Positions 26,184-36,779 of a DNA stretch of 64,000 nucleotides are shown here, one piece after another. The position numbers and the translations under genes are program-made. Source of the stretch: Pelagicoccus sp. SDUM812002. GTDB lineage: Bacteria > Verrucomicrobiota > Verrucomicrobiia > Opitutales > Opitutaceae. The notes below the pieces were generated by a model, which was not told the origin of the DNA, searched no databases, and saw only the letters and a program-made list of their open reading frames with translations. Each line of letters opens with the position of its first letter. Position 1 is the stretch's first letter. The DNA lies in assembly GCF_031127835.1 (NCBI RefSeq), contig NZ_JARXHX010000005.1, positions 1 to 64,000 of the forward strand, given 5' to 3'.

Positions 26184-26654
26184 ATGAAAACCCTGTCTTT
26201 TATTCTAGCGCTTTCCGCTTATTCTTGGGCATTTGCTCAGGCCGAAAACCTCGCCCTTGATTACATGCCACCGGATCACGTGGAGCAATTGGAAACCATC
26301 ATGCCGGGAGCGGCGGAAATCGGTGGGGGCGTGCGCTTTTTGGAGCTGAGCGCCGGTGAGGGGCCCAAGATCGGGGAGGGGGACCGGATTGAGGCGATTT
26401 ACACTGGGCGGCTTTTGGATGGGAGCATTTTTAATCAAAAGACAGGCCAATGGCATACCTACCGTTTCGAGGTGGGGGCGGATCCACGTCAAATTATCCA
26501 AGGCTGGGAAATTGCTATGCCGTACATGCAAAACGGCGGAAAGTACATGGTGGCGATCCCGTCGCAGTTTGCTTACAAGGACAAGGGGCGCCACGGTCAG
26601 GTGCCGCCTTATGCAACGGTGACTTTCGAGATCGAGATCTTGGGCGTGAACTGA
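26184..26654 (+). CDS. secreted FKBP-type peptidyl-prolyl isomerase
   Basis: The protein has 156 residues with a signal peptide ending near AFAQA. The FKBP fold follows: GDRIEAIYTGRLLDGSIFNQ, then FEVGADPRQIIQGWEIAMPYMQNGGKYMVAIPSQFAYKDKG and PPYATVTFEIEILGV at the end. The segment usually reading FDSS is FNQK, and the active-site aromatic residues are largely kept. It would help prolyl isomerisation during folding in the periplasm. It converges on the pseudouridine synthase gene. Confidence 0.9.
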   Translation: MKTLSFILALSAYSWAFAQAENLALDYMPPDHVEQLETIMPGAAEIGGGVRFLELSAGEGPKIGEGDRIEAIYTGRLLDGSIFNQKTGQWHTYRFEVGADPRQIIQGWEIAMPYMQNGGKYMVAIPSQFAYKDKGRHGQVPPYATVTFEIEILGVN

Positions 26655-26689
26655 GAGGCAACGTTTCGAACCAGAGCCGGGCGTGCTGG

Positions 26690-27358
26690 CTATGGTAGCT
26701 GGAGGTCGAGTCGTCGAGCGAGATCCTGCAAATCGTCTGCGAGGGGTGCGGAGAACTCCTTTTCAGGGATAGGAGCCGCATCGGGAAATTGGATGCGAGC
26801 GGCGTGCAATGCTTGACGAAGGTGTACGGTGCAAGGGAGATCTGTATACCACTCTTCGCCGATAAGCGGGTGACCAAGATGGGAAAGGTGGATACGGATT
26901 TGGTGGGTGCGCCCAGTGTAGAGTTTTGCTTGTATTAATGAGAAGCCGTTGCGCCGGTCTAGGACTAGGAAGCTAGTGTGAGCGGTCTTGCCGATGGGCG
27001 TGACGCCAAGGCTACGTTCGTCAACTTTTCCGATTGGTGATCGTTCGTCAATGATGTCCCAGGCCGGTTCCCCTTTCACGATACAGAGGTAATCTTTGAG
27101 CATTGCGGGATCTCGCCAGAGCGCTTGCAGGTCGGTGACCAGTTGCTTGTCCAGGGAGAAGAGGCAGACGCCACTGGTGTCGGCATCGAGTTGATGTACG
27201 GCCCATACCATTTGTCCAAAGTGATTGATCAAATGGTACTGCACACAGTCGTCGTCGTCCAGCGAGCGACCGGTGGTTGGCCAGTCGAAGGGTTTGTTCA
27301 GCACGATCAGATCGCCATGTTGAGCAAGGATAAAAGGGGCTATGTCGAGAGTGCGCAT
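26690..27358 (-). CDS. RluA/RsuA-type RNA pseudouridine synthase
   Basis: This 222-residue protein lacks an S4 domain. The catalytic motif reads HQLDADTSGVCLF, with Asp58 as the nucleophile in place of the usual HRLDxxTSG. Further family marks are LIVLNKP near the N-terminus and TGRTHQIRIHLSHLGHPLIG. Members convert uridine to pseudouridine in tRNA or rRNA. The target site cannot be read from the sequence. Arg in the motif is replaced by Gln, a change I note without knowing its effect. Confidence 0.88.
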   Translation of the reverse strand: MRTLDIAPFILAQHGDLIVLNKPFDWPTTGRSLDDDDCVQYHLINHFGQMVWAVHQLDADTSGVCLFSLDKQLVTDLQALWRDPAMLKDYLCIVKGEPAWDIIDERSPIGKVDERSLGVTPIGKTAHTSFLVLDRRNGFSLIQAKLYTGRTHQIRIHLSHLGHPLIGEEWYTDLPCTVHLRQALHAARIQFPDAAPIPEKEFSAPLADDLQDLARRLDLQLP

Positions 27359-27469
27359 CTAGCGTCGCGATTGGGGAGAGTCCCGCATTGCCGATGCACC
27401 TGCCCGGTAAGGCTCATCTGTTTCTAACAACGAATCGAGCGGGAATTAATACGAGTAGCAGCGTTCGGT

Positions 27470-28489
27470 CTACTGTGCTGGAGTCGGGGCCTTGACTTGC
27501 TCGAACAGGCTTTCGAGGAGGGTGTGTACGACGTCGACGGTGAAGGCGTTGCCAACTTGATGGAGGAGGTCGGTCTCGGCGACGCCGTAAACGCGTTTTT
27601 GGTAAGACTTGTCGAAGCCTTGTAGGCCGAGTCCTTCGAGTCCGGAGATTTTGCGCAGTTCGCCGTCGCGGGCGTAGAGCAGGCCATGGCGTCCGGAACG
27701 AAGGGTAGGCGCTACTTTTTCAAAAAGGCGCAAGTCTGACTGGCGGGTGTCGATGATGGTGCAGTTCGGTAGCTCTTTGAGAACTTCGACGGTCGTGCCA
27801 GAAGGTTTGTTGTATTTGTTGTTCAAATACTTTTCCAAGTAAGCGTAGCCTTCGGCTGTGACCGCGAACTTTGGATCCTTGGAGGTGAGGATGTGGCGGA
27901 GCTGCTTTTGCTTCTTTTTCTTCTCAGGGAATTGAAACTCGAAGGTGTCGCTGACGAGTTCTTCGCGGATGCCAACGAAGTAGACACGTTCGCGCATCTG
28001 GGGGATGCCGTAGTCTTGGGAGGATACGAGTTTCCAGGTGACCTTGTAACCAGCTGAACGGAGCTCGATCAGGATTTGCTTTAGGGTCTCGCCTTTGTTG
28101 TGGCTCATCAGACCCTTTACATTCTCAAGCAGGAAGTAGTTGGGCTTCTTGGCGGCGAGGATGTCGCTGAGGGCGAAGATGATTTGGCCACGCGGATCCT
28201 TGAAGCCTTCGCGCCGTCCCACGATAGAGAAAGTCTGGCAGGGGAAACCGCCAAGCATGACATCGAAGTCGGGGACTTCGTTTGGATCCATCTTAGTGAG
28301 GTCGCCGAGGTCGATGAGTGGTTCCCAGAGGGTTTCCAAATCGTGCAGCATTCGGTAGGTCCGCTTGGCCTTTGGATCGATTTCCGAGTAGCCGACGCAG
28401 CCTCCACCCAGTTTTACGGCGGCGGCATGGCCAGCGCCAATGCCAGCGCAGAAGTCGAGGAATCGGAAAGTGGGGTTGTCGGCGTGCAT
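27470..28489 (-). CDS. cytosine-5 DNA methyltransferase (orphan)
   Basis: This 339-residue enzyme has the ten-motif order of m5C methyltransferases: motif I FLDFCAGIGAGHAA, motif IV GGFPCQTFS with nucleophile Cys84, motif VI LLENVKG with Glu122, motif VIII QMRERVYFVG and motif X QVGNAFTVDVV. The target-recognition region between motifs VIII and IX is short, as in single-domain Dcm/HhaI-like enzymes. No endonuclease, Vsr or specificity gene is next to it: the neighbours are a pseudouridine synthase and BlaI. It may be an orphan epigenetic methylase or the relic of a restriction-modification system. The recognition site is unknown. Confidence 0.9.
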   Translation of the reverse strand: MHADNPTFRFLDFCAGIGAGHAAAVKLGGGCVGYSEIDPKAKRTYRMLHDLETLWEPLIDLGDLTKMDPNEVPDFDVMLGGFPCQTFSIVGRREGFKDPRGQIIFALSDILAAKKPNYFLLENVKGLMSHNKGETLKQILIELRSAGYKVTWKLVSSQDYGIPQMRERVYFVGIREELVSDTFEFQFPEKKKKQKQLRHILTSKDPKFAVTAEGYAYLEKYLNNKYNKPSGTTVEVLKELPNCTIIDTRQSDLRLFEKVAPTLRSGRHGLLYARDGELRKISGLEGLGLQGFDKSYQKRVYGVAETDLLHQVGNAFTVDVVHTLLESLFEQVKAPTPAQ

Positions 28490-28641
28490 GTCGAAATCGG
28501 TCTAGAGAGGCGAAGCAGGAGGATGTTGCCTCAGTGAAACCGAAGAGCTGTAAGGACGAACAGAGAAACGTCAAAAAGCAAAGTGCCAGTTTTTCGCTTA
28601 CTTCGAGACAAGCGTGGAACTGAGAAAACCAGGATTTTTGG

Positions 28642-28678
28642 TTGACGCTACTACTCGTGTAGTAGTATCTACTACACG
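28642..28678 (+). promoter_or_regulatory. BlaI-type operator with nested palindromes over the promoter
   Basis: Two overlapping perfect dyads are visible. CTACTAC-TCGT-GTAGTAG spans 28648-28665; 10-bp arms CGTGTAGTAG and CTACTACACG around TAT span 28656-28678. Both contain the TAC/GTA core recognised by BlaI/MecI repressors. TTGACG at 28642-28647 fits a -35 box, which puts the -10 inside the dyads. The second dyad touches the ATG at 28679, so the mRNA may start at or near the start codon. Confidence 0.8.
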
Positions 28679-29089
28679 ATGCCGATGAAGAATGAATCTA
28701 CGAGTGAGAAGCTCAGCCCTATGGAGCTGGAAATCATGCAGACGCTGTGGAATTTGAAAGCGGCGTCTATACGCGAGGTGCAGGAAGCGTTGCCCGAGAA
28801 GCGGAAGGTCGAGTACACGACCGTACAGACCATCGTTTATCGGCTCGAAAAGAAGGGAGCGGTGCGTCGGGCCAAGAAGATCGGAAACGCTCATATCTTC
28901 GAACCGATGGTGACTAAGAAATCGGCGATTGGCTCGATCGTGGACGATTTTCTTTCGCTATTCGGTGGCTCGGCTGAGCCGGTGATGCTGCACATGGCGG
29001 AGTCGGGTAAACTGTCTTTGAAGGATCTGAAATCCATCGAGGATGCGATCAAGCAATCTCAGGATAAGAAAGGGGGCGAAGTTGAGTGA
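28679..29089 (+). CDS. blaI: BlaI/MecI/CopY-family repressor
   Basis: This 136-residue winged-helix repressor has LSPMELEIMQTLWNLKAASIREVQEALPEKR and YTTVQTIVYRLEKKGAVRR at the N-terminus, then a dimerisation tail. The ATG at 28679 abuts the operator and lacks a ribosome site; a second ATG at 28685 is possible. It is expected to bind the dyads just upstream and repress itself and the M56 protease gene. Release would come from cleavage by the protease partner, as in BlaI/BlaR1. It overlaps the protease gene by eight bases, so the two are translationally coupled. No beta-lactamase gene is in the window. Confidence 0.92.
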   Translation: MPMKNESTSEKLSPMELEIMQTLWNLKAASIREVQEALPEKRKVEYTTVQTIVYRLEKKGAVRRAKKIGNAHIFEPMVTKKSAIGSIVDDFLSLFGGSAEPVMLHMAESGKLSLKDLKSIEDAIKQSQDKKGGEVE

Positions 29090-30758
29090 GCTATCTTATT
29101 TCGTAGTTTCCCATCTTTGGGAATCGTCGCTCTTTGGTCTTGTATGCGTTCTGCTGATACTGGCACTGGGACACTCATGGAGCTTTAGCCGTCATTTCTT
29201 GGCGTGGGCAAGTTTGTTGAAGTTGCTAATTCCTTTCGCTGCTTTGGCACCCTTGTTTTCCTTCGCCAAAGGAATTCTGTCCTCGAGCGAAAAAATCGGG
29301 GCGCCGGGCCTTGGTTATTTAAACCTGACGGCTCAAACTTTGAAAATTGATACGTGGGTGGAGCTCGGGGGAGAAACGGCCCCTGCGGATGCGGTGATCC
29401 CATGGGAGATCGTGGCAGCCTGCGTTTGGGCTATCGGGGTTTTCGTTTTGGGTGCCGTTTGGCTGCGGCAGTACTTTCGTGTGTCGAAAGACCTGCGGTT
29501 GACGGGGGAGCCGGTCAACGATGACTGGCAATGCTTAGCGAGGAAAGTATGGGAAAAGAGAATACAAAATATGCCGCAGGTTGTCATTTGCCGAGACGAG
29601 CGTTTGGCTGCGGGAGTGTTTGGACTCTTTCGTCCGTCGGTGATTGTTCCCGCGTCCTTGGATCGGGCTTTTTCAGAAGCAGAGCGCGAGGCATTTTTGC
29701 GACACGAATTTCAACACGTCTACAAGCGTGATACACTTTGGCTCTTCGTCCAAAAGTTCATTCGAAATCTGTTCTGGATGCATCCCTTGGTGTGGTGGCT
29801 GGATCGTCAGATTAGCGCGGAGCGCGAGATTTTGAGGGACGAAGAGGTTATCCGAAAAACCGAAAACGTAACATCATATCTAAACTGTCTTATGAAAGTA
29901 TCTAAGATCAAGCTGCCTAGCAGCTATGCCACCAGTGTGGGAATTATGGGGGCTCCCTTCCAAAACCGTATCAAGTCGATCTCTCGCTTGGGGAAGTCCC
30001 GAGTGGGAGACGTCGTCTCAGCCGTCGGAAGCGTATTGGCGGTAGTGGCCCTAAGCCTTTTCTTGTCGGCTTCCTTGTCGTTGAGCGAGTTGAGAGCTGA
30101 GACTCCGGAGGGGGGAACTGCAGCAGAGAATCCCGTTGTCGAACCGAGTCTGAGCGACACGGAGCGAGTCGTTGTGAAAGGAATACTCGAGGAAATGAAA
30201 GAGACCGGCGACAAGGAGCGTGCTTTGCAAACCGTTTTAGCTGCGATTACCGAAGATTCATCTGCGGCCTTCGAATTCATCGCAGGCAATTTTTATGCTG
30301 AGAAAGATGAGCTAGAGAAGGCGATCGAGTATTATCAGCTCGCGGCGGGAAAGTATCCGAACTTCTTACGGGCTATAAGAAACGGCGCGATCATGCAGGT
30401 CATGGAAGGGCACTATGAGGATGCGAAAGAGAATTTTTTGCGCGCCAAACGTTTGGGCGCAGATGATACGACAAGCAACGGTTTACTCGGTCTTTGTTAT
30501 TTGAATACAGAGGACGCAGCGTCGGCAGAGCACTACTACCGCCTCGCGATTGAGCAGGATCCAGAAGTCGATGATTGGCAGATAGGGCTAGCGAAAGTTC
30601 TATATAGCCAAGGGCAAAAGGAAGAGGGGAATGCTGTTGTTGTCGCCTTGGCGGAGAGACTTGTAGAAGCGGGCGAGTTGGATAGAGCGGAGTCCTTGTT
30701 AGAGGACTTGCCTGAGCCTGGGATGGGGGATCTGGATTTTAAAGACCGGACGCAATAG
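29082..30758 (+). CDS. BlaR1-like M56 membrane metalloprotease with a TPR domain
   Basis: I start this at TTG 29082, behind an AGGGGG ribosome site, giving 558 residues; an upstream ATG at 29043 lies inside blaI. Several membrane helices flank the M56 protease domain with zinc motif HEFQH (His208, Glu209, His212) and a downstream Glu in SAEREILRDEE. A further helix lies near residues 305-330. The C-terminal 190 residues form TPR-like repeats (ELEKAIEYYQLAAGKYPN, HYEDAKENFLRAKRLG, SAEHYYRLAIEQDP) where BlaR1 has its penicillin-binding sensor. It should cleave BlaI on a signal, but the signal is probably a protein or peptide read by the TPR region rather than a beta-lactam. Confidence 0.88.
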   Translation: MSELSYFVVSHLWESSLFGLVCVLLILALGHSWSFSRHFLAWASLLKLLIPFAALAPLFSFAKGILSSSEKIGAPGLGYLNLTAQTLKIDTWVELGGETAPADAVIPWEIVAACVWAIGVFVLGAVWLRQYFRVSKDLRLTGEPVNDDWQCLARKVWEKRIQNMPQVVICRDERLAAGVFGLFRPSVIVPASLDRAFSEAEREAFLRHEFQHVYKRDTLWLFVQKFIRNLFWMHPLVWWLDRQISAEREILRDEEVIRKTENVTSYLNCLMKVSKIKLPSSYATSVGIMGAPFQNRIKSISRLGKSRVGDVVSAVGSVLAVVALSLFLSASLSLSELRAETPEGGTAAENPVVEPSLSDTERVVVKGILEEMKETGDKERALQTVLAAITEDSSAAFEFIAGNFYAEKDELEKAIEYYQLAAGKYPNFLRAIRNGAIMQVMEGHYEDAKENFLRAKRLGADDTTSNGLLGLCYLNTEDAASAEHYYRLAIEQDPEVDDWQIGLAKVLYSQGQKEEGNAVVVALAERLVEAGELDRAESLLEDLPEPGMGDLDFKDRTQ

Positions 30759-30778
30759 AGAATTACCACACCGTGCGA

Positions 30779-30812
30779 GCAGTCCGGGCCCTCGTGGCTC
30801 GGGCTGCTTTTT
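30779..30812 (+). terminator. rho-independent terminator of the blaI-M56 operon
   Basis: Arms GCAGTCCGGGCC and GGCTCGGGCTGC (two G-U pairs) close a CTCGT loop and are followed by five T residues, 20 bases after the M56 stop codon. Confidence 0.85.
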
Positions 30813-30815
30813 AGG

Positions 30816-31790
30816 TCAGTCGATCTCGAGAACGATGGCCCCGTTTCGCTCTTCGGTTTCTACTCGTCGATGGGCTTCGGCGGCTTGCTCCATCGGGTAA
30901 ATACTATCGACGAGTGGGTTGAGTTTTCCGGTTTCCACGAGGGCTTTTAGTTCTGCGAGTTCAGCAGGAGATTCGGCGGCGAAGGCGGTGTAGATGGGGT
31001 GGTTCGAGTAGAACCGATTGAAGAGAGACTTCATGAGGTCGGCGAAACGTGGGTTTCCGGAGGCGTAGCGTCCGTTTGGTTTGAGTGTGTTCAAGCAGTC
31101 CCGCAGGTTGCTGCTGACGACCATGTCGAAGATCATATCGTACCTGATTGCTTCCTGGGTGAAGTCCTGTTGGGTGTAATCGATGAAGTGGTCGGCTCCG
31201 GCTCTTTCAGTGATGGCCCGTTTGCTAGCCTTGTCCACCACGGTGACAATCGCTCCGCGAGCTTTCGCGATTTGGATGGCGAAGAGGCCTATGCTGCCGC
31301 CACCGCCGTTGATGAGAAGGTGTTCTGCCTCCGTGGGGTTTAGCTTATTTAGAAAATGCAGTGCGTTCAGTCCACCGAGGGGGATGGCTGCTGCTTGCGC
31401 GAAGCTTGTACCCGATGGTGTTTTCACTACCGTATAGTGCTCGGGCAATCGCAGGTACTGGGCGTAAGCTCCAAGTTGCATTTTGGCGCAGCCAAAAACG
31501 GCGTCGCCTTTTCGCAATGGAGAACTGGGAGGTGGATCAGATGCGACTTCCCCAGCGAAGTATCCTCCGAGGATCGGGTTGCGAGGGGACCGTATGCCGT
31601 ATGCGATCCGAAGCGGTAGCCAGAACCATTTGACGGCGAAGCGGAAACCGCGGAATTCGCAGTCTGATTTGGTGACTTCGGCGGCTCTGACCCGGATCAG
31701 AAGCTGCTTCTCCTTGGCCGCGGGAGCGGGGAGTTCTTCGATTTGAAGGACTTCGGGCGGTCCGTATCTACGGAATGTGACTGCTCTCAT
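30816..31790 (-). CDS. zinc-independent medium-chain dehydrogenase/reductase (quinone oxidoreductase-like)
   Basis: The 324-residue MDR enzyme opens with MRAVTFRRYGPPEVLQIEELP and has a Rossmann domain with NGGGGSIGLFAIQIAKARGA. The structural and catalytic cysteines of zinc alcohol dehydrogenases are missing, as in NADPH:quinone reductases and enoyl reductases of this superfamily. ALNFLNK-type segments (NALHFLNKL) and DFTQEAIRYDMIFD fit that group. The gene lies 45 bases downstream of the cupin gene on the same strand, so both may share a transcript. The substrate is unknown, possibly a quinone or unsaturated carbonyl compound. Confidence 0.87.
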   Translation of the reverse strand: MRAVTFRRYGPPEVLQIEELPAPAAKEKQLLIRVRAAEVTKSDCEFRGFRFAVKWFWLPLRIAYGIRSPRNPILGGYFAGEVASDPPPSSPLRKGDAVFGCAKMQLGAYAQYLRLPEHYTVVKTPSGTSFAQAAAIPLGGLNALHFLNKLNPTEAEHLLINGGGGSIGLFAIQIAKARGAIVTVVDKASKRAITERAGADHFIDYTQQDFTQEAIRYDMIFDMVVSSNLRDCLNTLKPNGRYASGNPRFADLMKSLFNRFYSNHPIYTAFAAESPAELAELKALVETGKLNPLVDSIYPMEQAAEAHRRVETEERNGAIVLEID

Positions 31791-31835
31791 CTAGATGCTA
31801 ATTGCACCGTAGGTCGCTTCTTCTCGATAGTGACC

Positions 31836-32229
31836 TCAAAGCGGTGGACCTTCGAGCTCGATGTCGTAGGCGGCGAAGAAGGCCCCGATATCCTCAATGG
31901 TTGCGATCTCCGCGACCAGGCGTTGGAAGAACTCCTCCGACTTGCCAGCATCCAGTAGTTCGTAGTGAAGGGTCCCCGGCTCGTCGCCGACGTTCTTGAA
32001 GGTGTGAACGGCGCCGGGTGGAATGCTAATGCTGTCGCCGTTCTTGAGGGTGACCTGCTCGCCGTCTTTCTGGAAAAGGAAGGTGCCTTCAATGATGTGA
32101 AAAATCTCGTACTGCTTCGTATGAGTGTGGAGAGGGGGGGGCAACCTGGGGAGGAACGATTTCGCGAAAGACAGCGGTTCGGCCGGCGGTTTGGGAAGAG
32201 GGAACAATGCAGGCAATGTCGAATTTCAT
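31836..32229 (-). pseudogene. small cupin gene, frameshifted in a run of eight G
   Basis: The protein reads in two frames. From ATG (complement of 32227-32229) it runs MKFDIACIVPSSQTAGRT to VPPQVAPP, then a run of eight G on the plus strand (32134-32141) shifts the frame. The next frame gives LHTHTKQYEIFHIIEGTFLF, the metal-binding cupin motif, then GDSISIPPGAVHTFKNVG. Removing one G joins both halves into a normal cupin of about 130 residues. This could be a phase-variable switch, a recent mutation or a sequencing error. The fold suggests a small metal-dependent sugar or oxygen-binding enzyme. The MDR gene follows. Confidence 0.75.
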
Positions 32230-32389
32230 GGCAAATGGGGCTGAGTGAAAAATGAAAATACAAATTTCGGTATAGCGCAATTAGCAATCGACCCAGAGTA
32301 GCGATGCGGCGGGGCAGGTCTAAGTCGGTGGGCGAGGAGAGCCTTGATTCTTTCTGCACCGCAAAATGTATCCAGGTTAGCGGTACGAA

Positions 32390-32818
32390 CTAGTCGTCGT
32401 ATCTCAGGATAGTCGGGACAGCCTCGGGGAATTCCTCGACGAGGTCTTCGTAGTGGATGTCTAGAAAGGCGAGGGCAGGTTCCACAGTAGCGAAGACGCC
32501 CATTCGTTGTTTCTTACTCACGTCCTTGGCCAGCTTCATGGTGCTGGCTGTAGCGCCGATTTGCCGTGTCACGATGACAGTAGGAGCTTTAGCATACTGA
32601 GGAAGCTCGCGTGTGAGACGCTCTCCCAATTGGCTGATTTCGGCTGACTTCAAGGGAACATCTGCGTCGGAGAAGGCGAGCACCTTGGTTTTTTCGTCCA
32701 CGTTTCCGTTCTTCACATGCACGGCTTTGAGTTCAATCAAGCTATTGACGTCGATCCGATCCTCGATGATTTCAAGAACTAGATTTAGTCTTTTAGAAAA
32801 GTAAGTACGGCAACTCAT
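32390..32818 (-). CDS. conserved hypothetical protein, alternating alpha/beta
   Basis: I do not recognise this 142-residue protein. It has no signal peptide, membrane helix or metal motif. Alternating strands and helices (LNLVLEIIEDRIDV, TKVLAFSDADVPL, PTVIVTRQIGAT, MGVFATVEPALAFLDIHY) suggest a STAS- or SpoIIAA-like fold, and the last part resembles the tail of such proteins. It stands alone between the cupin gene and katG with about 160 bases on its downstream side. Codon choice fits the neighbours, so it is probably a real gene. Confidence 0.6.
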   Translation of the reverse strand: MSCRTYFSKRLNLVLEIIEDRIDVNSLIELKAVHVKNGNVDEKTKVLAFSDADVPLKSAEISQLGERLTRELPQYAKAPTVIVTRQIGATASTMKLAKDVSKKQRMGVFATVEPALAFLDIHYEDLVEEFPEAVPTILRYDD

Positions 32819-32981
32819 TTGATCGGTCCTCGCATGTGTCTGCTTTCGAATACAGCGTAAGATTCGATTTAGTCAATTTAGGACGGACTCTCGCGCGGAT
32901 GGAATCTTGCGATTTCGAAACCGGCCCGACGACTAATTTTGAGATAAGACTGGGTCGGCCTTCGATAAAGTTCACGAAGAA

Positions 32982-33014
32982 AAGGCGGTTTTCGCCAATG
33001 AGGAAAACCGCCTT
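32982..33014 (-). terminator. terminator downstream of katG
   Basis: AAGGCGGTTTTC and GAAAACCGCCTT form a perfect 12-bp stem with a nine-base loop. On the minus strand it is followed by TTTTCTTC, 28 bases after the katG stop codon. Confidence 0.85.
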
Positions 33015-33041
33015 GTAGAATCGTAGGTGGTGGGAACAGGG

Positions 33042-35963
<2,922 letters not shown>

Positions 35964-36776
35964 ATGAGTACAGTGAACTTAACGAAACCTTTATCCTCAC
36001 GCTTTGCTGCCCCTCAGCTCGCTGCCATGTCTATTCCGAAATCAAAGGACTTTTCTCTGCCCGTTTTTGGATTCTCATTTATTCTCCTGCTCGCTCCTCT
36101 TGAAGTCGTTGCCGAGTCAGCGTCCGAGCGATATGAACCGGTGTCGGTGAAGCGCCAAGTGGAGCCGAACTTCCCTCGCTGGGCGTATTCGAATGGAGTG
36201 AGCCGTGGATTTGCGAGGGTTGCATTCTATGTAGACGAGGAGGGACACGCCTCGGAGTTCATGCCGCTAGAATTCACGCACAGTGCCTTTTCTGACGAGC
36301 TGCTTCGCGTGGTTCGGAAATGGAAGTTCGAACCAGCCTATTTCGAGGGTCGCCCAATCAAAAGCGTTTGCCGAGCGCATTGGGAGTTCTTGCCGGATCG
36401 GCCTGTGCAAAAGATACTGGCTACTGGGTCGGAATTCCACTTCTCGAATTCGAGCGGTTTGGCCTCGCAGTCAGTTTCGCTAAGCGACGAGGGCGGACTG
36501 GACAGGAGTGTGTCGATGGTGGCGTTTCCGCCTATCGTGCTTGAGGGTAGCAGTTCAGATGTGGATGATTTTGTCCAGGCAACTTGTAGCTTTTTTGTGG
36601 ATACGGATGGGTCGGTGGGCCTTCCTGTAGTGGAATTCTCATCCGAACCTCGGTTGGATGAATTCGTGGTTTCCGCTCTGAAGCACTCCGCGTTTGAGAG
36701 GCCAATGCTGGATGGAGAGCCGTCCGTGGCTTGGCTGAGAAAAACTTACCGCATCCCAATTGTTAAAGACTTTTGA
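35964..36776 (+). CDS. periplasmic protein with two TonB C-terminal-like domains
   Basis: The protein has 270 residues from ATG 35964, or 249 from ATG 36027; neither start has a clear ribosome site. A hydrophobic segment (FGFSFILLLAPLEVVAES) acts as signal peptide or anchor. Residues about 50-145 match the TonB/energy-transducer C-terminal fold (VEPNFPRWAYSNGVSRGFARVAFYVDEEGHASE, VVRKWKFEPAYFEGRPIK). Residues about 180-268 form a weaker second copy (CSFFVDTDGSVGLP, ALKHSAFERPMLDGEP). It lacks the proline-rich span of true TonB, so it may sense or bind rather than transduce energy. The ADP-ribosylglycohydrolase gene starts three bases after its stop. Confidence 0.7.
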   Translation: MSTVNLTKPLSSRFAAPQLAAMSIPKSKDFSLPVFGFSFILLLAPLEVVAESASERYEPVSVKRQVEPNFPRWAYSNGVSRGFARVAFYVDEEGHASEFMPLEFTHSAFSDELLRVVRKWKFEPAYFEGRPIKSVCRAHWEFLPDRPVQKILATGSEFHFSNSSGLASQSVSLSDEGGLDRSVSMVAFPPIVLEGSSSDVDDFVQATCSFFVDTDGSVGLPVVEFSSEPRLDEFVVSALKHSAFERPMLDGEPSVAWLRKTYRIPIVKDF

Positions 36777-36779
36777 TTT

